DNA of 9,901 nucleotides, from contig JAODGF010000116.1 in assembly GCA_025464645.1 (NCBI GenBank), positions 1 to 9,901 on the forward strand. The letters are read 5' to 3'. A program made the translations under genes and the position numbers. Positions 6,652-9,901 of this stretch are shown here, in pieces (the stretch's first letter is position 1; every line of letters begins with the position of its first letter). The notes below the pieces were generated by a model, which was not told the DNA's origin, searched no databases, and saw only the letters and a program-made list of their open reading frames with translations. Origin of the DNA: Methanosarcinales archaeon. GTDB lineage: Archaea > Halobacteriota > Syntropharchaeia > Alkanophagales > Methanospirareceae.

Positions 6652-6837
6652 TTGTTTCGCTGCCTTCAGAATAACATCAAATTTTACATAAAGGGGAAGA
6701 ATAAAGTGTATGCATCTGAGATAGCAGACGAACTTAGATTGGATCTCTCTCTTACATTTGAAATGATAGATGAAGGATTAAATGTAGTGGAAAACCAGCG
6801 GTCTGCTGGATTGATAAGCCATTCAGAGAAAAGATAA
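6652..6837 (+). pseudogene. Helix-turn-helix remnant or small DNA-binding-like ORF
   Basis: An open frame from 6646 ends at TAA 6835-6837. From a TTG at 6652 it gives 61 residues; the first other candidate starts are GTG at 6706 and ATG at 6763. The middle (KNKVYASEIADELRLDLSL, then a second helix) reads like the DNA-recognition part of an archaeal winged-helix regulator. The frame begins inside the T-rich terminator zone of the operon, has no Shine-Dalgarno and no ATG before the helix-turn-helix, and ends early (LISHSEKR) with no wing or effector domain. I read it as a decayed copy of a small regulator, though a functional short protein is possible. It is followed by two further short frames, at 6841 and 6891. 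Confidence 0.4.
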
Positions 6838-6890
6838 CAAATGGATAAGATGTCTGAGGTGACAAAGAATTTCGTATGGTGGTATAAGAA

Positions 6891-7001
6891 ATGATGGAGA
6901 TCAGAAAAGACGGAGAAAGGATTACAATCTCTGCTTCCGGTTGTAATGAGTCAGGAGGAGGTTTATCGAGTATTTTCAACGGTGAGAAACATAAAACATA
7001 A
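6891..7001 (+). CDS. Short hypothetical ORF, 36 residues, possible gene fragment
   Basis: ATG at 6891 opens 36 codons (MMEIRKDGERITISASG..., ending FNGEKHKT). GGTGGT at 6879-6884 is placed like a Shine-Dalgarno. A 17-codon frame (6841-6894, MDKMSEVTKNFVWWYKK) ends by overlapping this start in ATGA, in the manner of coupled archaeal genes. The plus strand is purine-rich here, like the coding strands around it. There is no recognisable domain. It may be the leftover front of a larger gene in the same decayed stretch as the helix-turn-helix remnant, or a genuine small protein. Confidence 0.25.
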   Translation: MMEIRKDGERITISASGCNESGGGLSSIFNGEKHKT

Positions 7002-7147
7002 AGTAATTTGGCACTGTCTAAAAATCTGGTGATTTTTAACTCGATTTTTAAATTTAAATATACTCTATTATAAGTTAATAAAAGCAGGGAGGAAAAACAG
7101 AACAAAATTTAGGCGAGATTAGCCAGTATGAAGAATAATTACCGAAC
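7002..7147 (+). promoter_or_regulatory. AT-rich promoter region with repeated 9-base element
   Basis: This gene-free stretch precedes the cysteine-rich gene. AAAAATC (7020-7026) and GATTTTT (7031-7037) form a perfect 7-base inverted repeat around TGGT. GATTTTTAA occurs again at 7043-7051, a direct repeat 12 bases after the copy at 7031-7039. Immediately downstream is a TATA-like TTTAAATATA (about 7053-7062), which would start RNA near 7085. A purine-rich GGGAGG (7087-7092) has no start codon at the right distance. The repeats overlap the place where a repressor or TFB would bind, so an operator is possible; simple AT-richness is the alternative. Confidence 0.4.
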
Positions 7148-7522
7148 ATGCATCCACTTGCTTATGAACACCTGAAAAAAGTAATGGAAGAAAAGAAGCT
7201 TGTCGGAAGCGACGAGATGTGTGAATATTACCCTTGCCATTTTTCAGGTCAGGATTGCACATGGTGTTTCTGCCCTTTTTATCCCTGTGAAGATGAGCGA
7301 ACCGGCGGTGAATGGATGAAGAAGAAGGAAGGCGGGCGTATCTGGGACTGTTCTGATTGCTTCTGGATACATAAATCAGAAGTTGCAAAAGAATTACTGA
7401 AAGAGTTCAAGAAGTTTAGAATAGACAGTGTTGAGGATATTGAAAAAAGAAAAGAGGTAATAAAAGAGGTATTTTCAATTTTAATCTCAAAATACAACCA
7501 CTTGATCGAACGTGCTCAATAA
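7148..7522 (+). CDS. Cysteine-rich small-domain protein, putative metal-binding
   Basis: This 124-residue protein matches the 'cysteine-rich small domain' family (the type I know as PF04071). Its core at about residues 24-78 holds CEYYPCHFSGQDCTWCFCPFYPCEDERTGG and then WDCSDCFWIH, nine cysteines plus His in paired groups, probably binding zinc or another metal. In methanogens this domain also occurs fused to cobalamin-synthesis enzymes such as threonine-phosphate decarboxylase, so a link to corrinoid metabolism is possible; here it stands alone. The C-terminal part (79-124) is a charged amphipathic helix region (VAKELLKEFKKF, EKRKEVIKEVF). The ATG at 7148 is the first after an in-frame stop at 7136-7138 and has no Shine-Dalgarno. 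The gene converges on srp54 with only 11 bases between stops. The biochemical role is not known to me. Confidence 0.8.
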   Translation: MHPLAYEHLKKVMEEKKLVGSDEMCEYYPCHFSGQDCTWCFCPFYPCEDERTGGEWMKKKEGGRIWDCSDCFWIHKSEVAKELLKEFKKFRIDSVEDIEKRKEVIKEVFSILISKYNHLIERAQ

Positions 7523-7533
7523 AGAGTGGGAAT

Positions 7534-8895
7534 CTATTTCATCCTCTTCATCATTCTACCCATTGGCATTTTCATCCCTTTCATCATCGGTATTTTCCCG
7601 GCTCCTCTTCCTGATGTCAGACTTTTCATCATCTTTTGCATCATCCGATGGTATTTTATCAGCTCGTTTACCTCTGTAATTTTCGTCCCGGAACCTCTTG
7701 CTATTCTTTTCAGCCTTGACCCATCTATTATCTTCGGCTCGGTCAACTCTTCCTCGGTCATCGAATCCATCATCACTTTGAATTTTTTCAGTTTATCCTC
7801 TGTAACCTGATACATCGTGTCGTCAAAGTCTATGTTAAGCCCGAGCCCGCCTAAAGGCAGCATCTGCATTATTTTCTTCATCGGTCCCATCTTCTTCACC
7901 GCTTCTAACTGCTTATACAAATCCTTTAACGTAAATTTGCCCTTTAAGATATCGGTGTCCACATCCTCTGGCTTTAAACTCTCTTCCGCCATCTCTATCA
8001 ACGACTTTATGTCGCCCATTCCAAGCAACCGGGAGATAAAACCATCGGATTCAAATTTCTCAAAATCGTCCACCTTCTCTCCAGTACCTATAAATGCGAC
8101 TCCGGAATTTGTTTCTGAGACCGCAGAAAGCGCCCCTCCTCCCTTTGCGGTTCCATCCATTTTGGTTATGATAATACCGGTAATTCCAATCGCATCATCA
8201 AAAGCCTTAGCCTGCACTGATGCCTGCTGCCCTATGCTCGCATCAAGCACGAGAAATCGCTGCTCTGGCTTTATTGACTTTTCTATACCCCTTATCTCTT
8301 CTATCATGTCCTCTTCCAGCGCATGCCTTCCCGCGGTGTCTATTATCTCCACATCGTACTTCTCAAATTCTTTTACGCCTGATTTCACAATGTCAAGCAC
8401 ATTTTTTTTCCTATCAGGTAGGTTTGTTGCACCATCGTAAAAGGGAACGCCTATTTTGTCACACAATTGCCTTAGCTGGTCGGATGCTGCCGGTCTATAC
8501 ACATCAGCGCAGATAACCGCAGGCTTTAACCCCTTCTTTTGAAAATATCTCGCAAGTTTCGCACACGAAGATGTCTTTCCCGAGCCATGCAAGCCCACCA
8601 TCATTATTTTCTGCGCAGCTAAAGGAACCTCCACGCCCCTCCCTATGATATTTATCAATTCCTCATATACCACCTTAATCACATGCTCTCTCGGATTCAA
8701 CGTGAGCTTCTCCTTCAGACTGCGTTCCCTTATGCGGTTCGATAGCTCCTTTACCAGTGAAATCTTAACATCCGCCAGTATCAGAGCCCGCTGAATGTCT
8801 CGCACGAGTTCATCAACCATTTGCTTGTCTATCCTCTTTGCTCTCGCTATCTTCCGAATCGTTTCCTTCAGCGAACTGCTTAATTTCTCTAACAT
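7534..8895 (-). CDS. srp54: SRP54: signal recognition particle GTPase subunit
   Basis: SRP54 (Ffh homologue) binds signal sequences on nascent proteins and, with 7S RNA and FtsY, delivers ribosomes to the membrane. The 453 residues follow the family order: N-domain helices (1-90); G-domain with P-loop GLHGSGKTSS (101-110), DVYRPAASDQL (131-141), DTAGRH (186-191), TKMDG (244-248) and GTGEK (270-274); and M-domain (about 320-430) with the RNA-binding SRLKRIARGSGTK...LIKYHRMMQKMM, ending in a Met/Lys/Gly-rich tail. Length is normal. The P-loop has His and Ser where Gln and Thr are usual (GLQGSGKTTT). The ATG at 8895-8893 is preceded by AT-rich sequence without a Shine-Dalgarno; a TATA-like AAAATATGCA lies about 20-25 bases upstream, so a leaderless transcript is likely. 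No 7S RNA gene is visible in the window. Confidence 0.96.
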   Translation of the reverse strand: MLEKLSSSLKETIRKIARAKRIDKQMVDELVRDIQRALILADVKISLVKELSNRIRERSLKEKLTLNPREHVIKVVYEELINIIGRGVEVPLAAQKIMMVGLHGSGKTSSCAKLARYFQKKGLKPAVICADVYRPAASDQLRQLCDKIGVPFYDGATNLPDRKKNVLDIVKSGVKEFEKYDVEIIDTAGRHALEEDMIEEIRGIEKSIKPEQRFLVLDASIGQQASVQAKAFDDAIGITGIIITKMDGTAKGGGALSAVSETNSGVAFIGTGEKVDDFEKFESDGFISRLLGMGDIKSLIEMAEESLKPEDVDTDILKGKFTLKDLYKQLEAVKKMGPMKKIMQMLPLGGLGLNIDFDDTMYQVTEDKLKKFKVMMDSMTEEELTEPKIIDGSRLKRIARGSGTKITEVNELIKYHRMMQKMMKSLTSGRGAGKIPMMKGMKMPMGRMMKRMK

Positions 8896-8945
8896 TTTTT
8901 CTTATTTATGCATATTTTATCTTTCTTTCCTTTATTTATTTTCTT
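8896..8945. promoter_or_regulatory. Short divergent promoter gap between srp54 and the membrane protein gene
   Basis: Only 50 bases, almost all A or T, separate the two starts. ATGCATATTTTATC (8908-8921) includes TATA-like sequence on both strands, at about 20-37 bases from each ATG. No Shine-Dalgarno precedes either gene. Both genes are probably transcribed leaderless or with very short leaders from this gap. The exact boxes are uncertain. Confidence 0.4.
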
Positions 8946-9901
8946 ATGATTACGAGTATCCATAGCCACAGAAGATTAGTACTACTAATAGTATCTCTCG
9001 CAATAAGCATCGTAACTATAATCGCTCTTTTTTCATTAACCACAACGCTGGAAACCTATAATATCATTGCAGAAATTCGCCCAGTATATCTGTTATTTGC
9101 GATTGGAATGCATTTCGGAGCCTGGATAATCTGGAGTTCACGGCTAAAATTGATGAGCGAGTTCGTTGGAGGCGAGAAGGATTTGAAATTATTGAAAGCA
9201 CTGAAGATAACTTTAGCGAGTTACTTCGCGGCATGCATCACCCCTTCACAATTCGGTGGCGAACCTGTAAGAATTTACCTGCTAAATAAAAACGGGCTTA
9301 CCGTGGGAGACGGAACCGCAGTGGTTTTTGGAGAAAGGGCATTGGATGTTGTAGTAGTCACGATTGGCGCGGCAGTAAGTTTTCTGCTATTTAGAACGGT
9401 ATTGTCCCAGAATATTATTCTATGCACAATCTTTACTTTCATCGGCGCTTGTCTCTGCGCAGGAATCGCAGTTATAATCTATGGTCTTGCGAAGCCAGAA
9501 AAGGGAAAGAAATTCATTGACTTCTTGTTTTCAAAGTTAAAACTAAAATACAGAAGACTGGAAGAGATGAAGGAAAAAGTCGGTCACGAACTGGACAATT
9601 TTTATAATGCACTACGGAGATTTCAGTGTGAAGGTAAAGTCACTATCGGGCTTGCTTTGCTTTTTACGCTTGCATTCTGGCTCGCGGAGTTTGCTATACC
9701 CTCGCTCATACTGCTTGGCTTCGGTGCGGACCCGGTATGGATGTACTCAATCGCAGCACAATTTATTCTGCTTATAATTGTGGCAGTCCCTACGACCCCT
9801 GGCAGCAGCGGCGTAGCAGAAGTCAGTCTCGCATCTCTGTATTCAGCATTGGTAGCAGCTCCCTTATTGGGCGTATTCACTGTCCTGTGGCGACTGATCA
9901 T
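8946..9901 (+). CDS. LPG-synthase-TM/UPF0104-family membrane protein (flippase-like; 3' end outside window)
   Basis: From the ATG at 8946 the frame stays open for 318 codons to the window edge. The protein has about seven or eight hydrophobic segments (near residues 10-32, 47-65, 86-103, 133-150, 157-180, 232-258, 266-283, 298-317) and a basic loop at 183-210. Family motifs are visible: ITPSQFGGEPVRIYLL (98-112), VFGERALDVV (127-136) and the conserved PTTPGSSGVAEVSLASLYS (282-300). These match the transmembrane part of lysylphosphatidylglycerol synthases and the archaeal UPF0104 proteins, often annotated as flippase-like and proposed to move lipids or lipid-linked sugars. No aminoacyl-transfer domain is seen in the part present. 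The family is usually about 320-350 residues, so little is missing. The substrate cannot be read from the sequence. Confidence 0.85.
   Translation, partial: MITSIHSHRRLVLLIVSLAISIVTIIALFSLTTTLETYNIIAEIRPVYLLFAIGMHFGAWIIWSSRLKLMSEFVGGEKDLKLLKALKITLASYFAACITPSQFGGEPVRIYLLNKNGLTVGDGTAVVFGERALDVVVVTIGAAVSFLLFRTVLSQNIILCTIFTFIGACLCAGIAVIIYGLAKPEKGKKFIDFLFSKLKLKYRRLEEMKEKVGHELDNFYNALRRFQCEGKVTIGLALLFTLAFWLAEFAIPSLILLGFGADPVWMYSIAAQFILLIIVAVPTTPGSSGVAEVSLASLYSALVAAPLLGVFTVLWRLI

Noticed and set aside
7011..7037. GGCACTGTCTAAAAATC-like stretch resembling an insertion-sequence end
   Set aside because: I found no matching inverted copy elsewhere in the window, no transposase and no target duplication.
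7817..8440. Long plus-strand open frame of 207 codons opposite srp54
   Set aside because: It is antisense to a clear SRP54 coding region and its translation is low-complexity Ser/Pro/Ile/Phe-rich, as expected from reading a coding sequence backwards.
1..9901. CRISPR arrays, tRNA, rRNA or 7S RNA genes
   Set aside because: I saw no regularly spaced repeats and no tRNA-like or SRP RNA-like sequence, and the intergenic gaps are short; this was by eye, without covariance-model searches.

Overview
This window comes from an archaeon, most probably a euryarchaeon with methanogen-like biochemistry such as an anaerobic methane or alkane oxidiser of the ANME-1/Syntrophoarchaeia kind. The evidence is a Gar1-type H/ACA RNP protein, an archaeal-type SRP54, TATA/BRE promoters and a complete heterodisulfide reductase (Hdr) gene set. 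The lineage is an inference from gene content; no ribosomal or mcr gene is present to fix it.

Layout: (1) 1-260, minus strand, the 5' part of gar1. (2) 261-325, a short divergent promoter region, then a small two-cluster ferredoxin-like gene at 326-601. (3) 602-881, a non-coding stretch with a minus-strand gene scrap and a strong TATA/BRE promoter at about 793-808. (4) 882-6575, a tight five-gene plus-strand operon: mvhD, an FrhB/FdhB-family subunit, hdrC, hdrB and a 904-residue tandem hdrA, ending at a hairpin plus T-tract. (5) 6617-7147, an AT-rich stretch with scraps of small ORFs, including a helix-turn-helix remnant, and a cluster of short repeats before a promoter. (6) 7148-7522, a cysteine-rich small-domain protein. 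(7) 7534-8895, minus strand, srp54, convergent with the previous gene. (8) 8946 to the window end, plus strand, an integral membrane protein of the LPG-synthase-TM/UPF0104 family, cut by the window edge and divergent from srp54.

The operon is the main object of interest. HdrB and HdrC keep all the cysteine motifs of the disulfide-reducing site and its electron wire, MvhD is the usual adaptor to a hydrogenase, and HdrA carries flavin. No hydrogenase (MvhA/MvhG) gene is present. An F420-type beta subunit sits directly after mvhD with an overlapping start and stop, so the likely complex couples F420H2/F420, a thiol/disulfide pair (CoM-SH/CoB-SH or an analogue) and ferredoxin by flavin-based bifurcation or confurcation. 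HdrA is a fusion of two flavoprotein modules that have lost different Fe-S sites. The ferredoxin just upstream, on its own promoter, is a possible partner.
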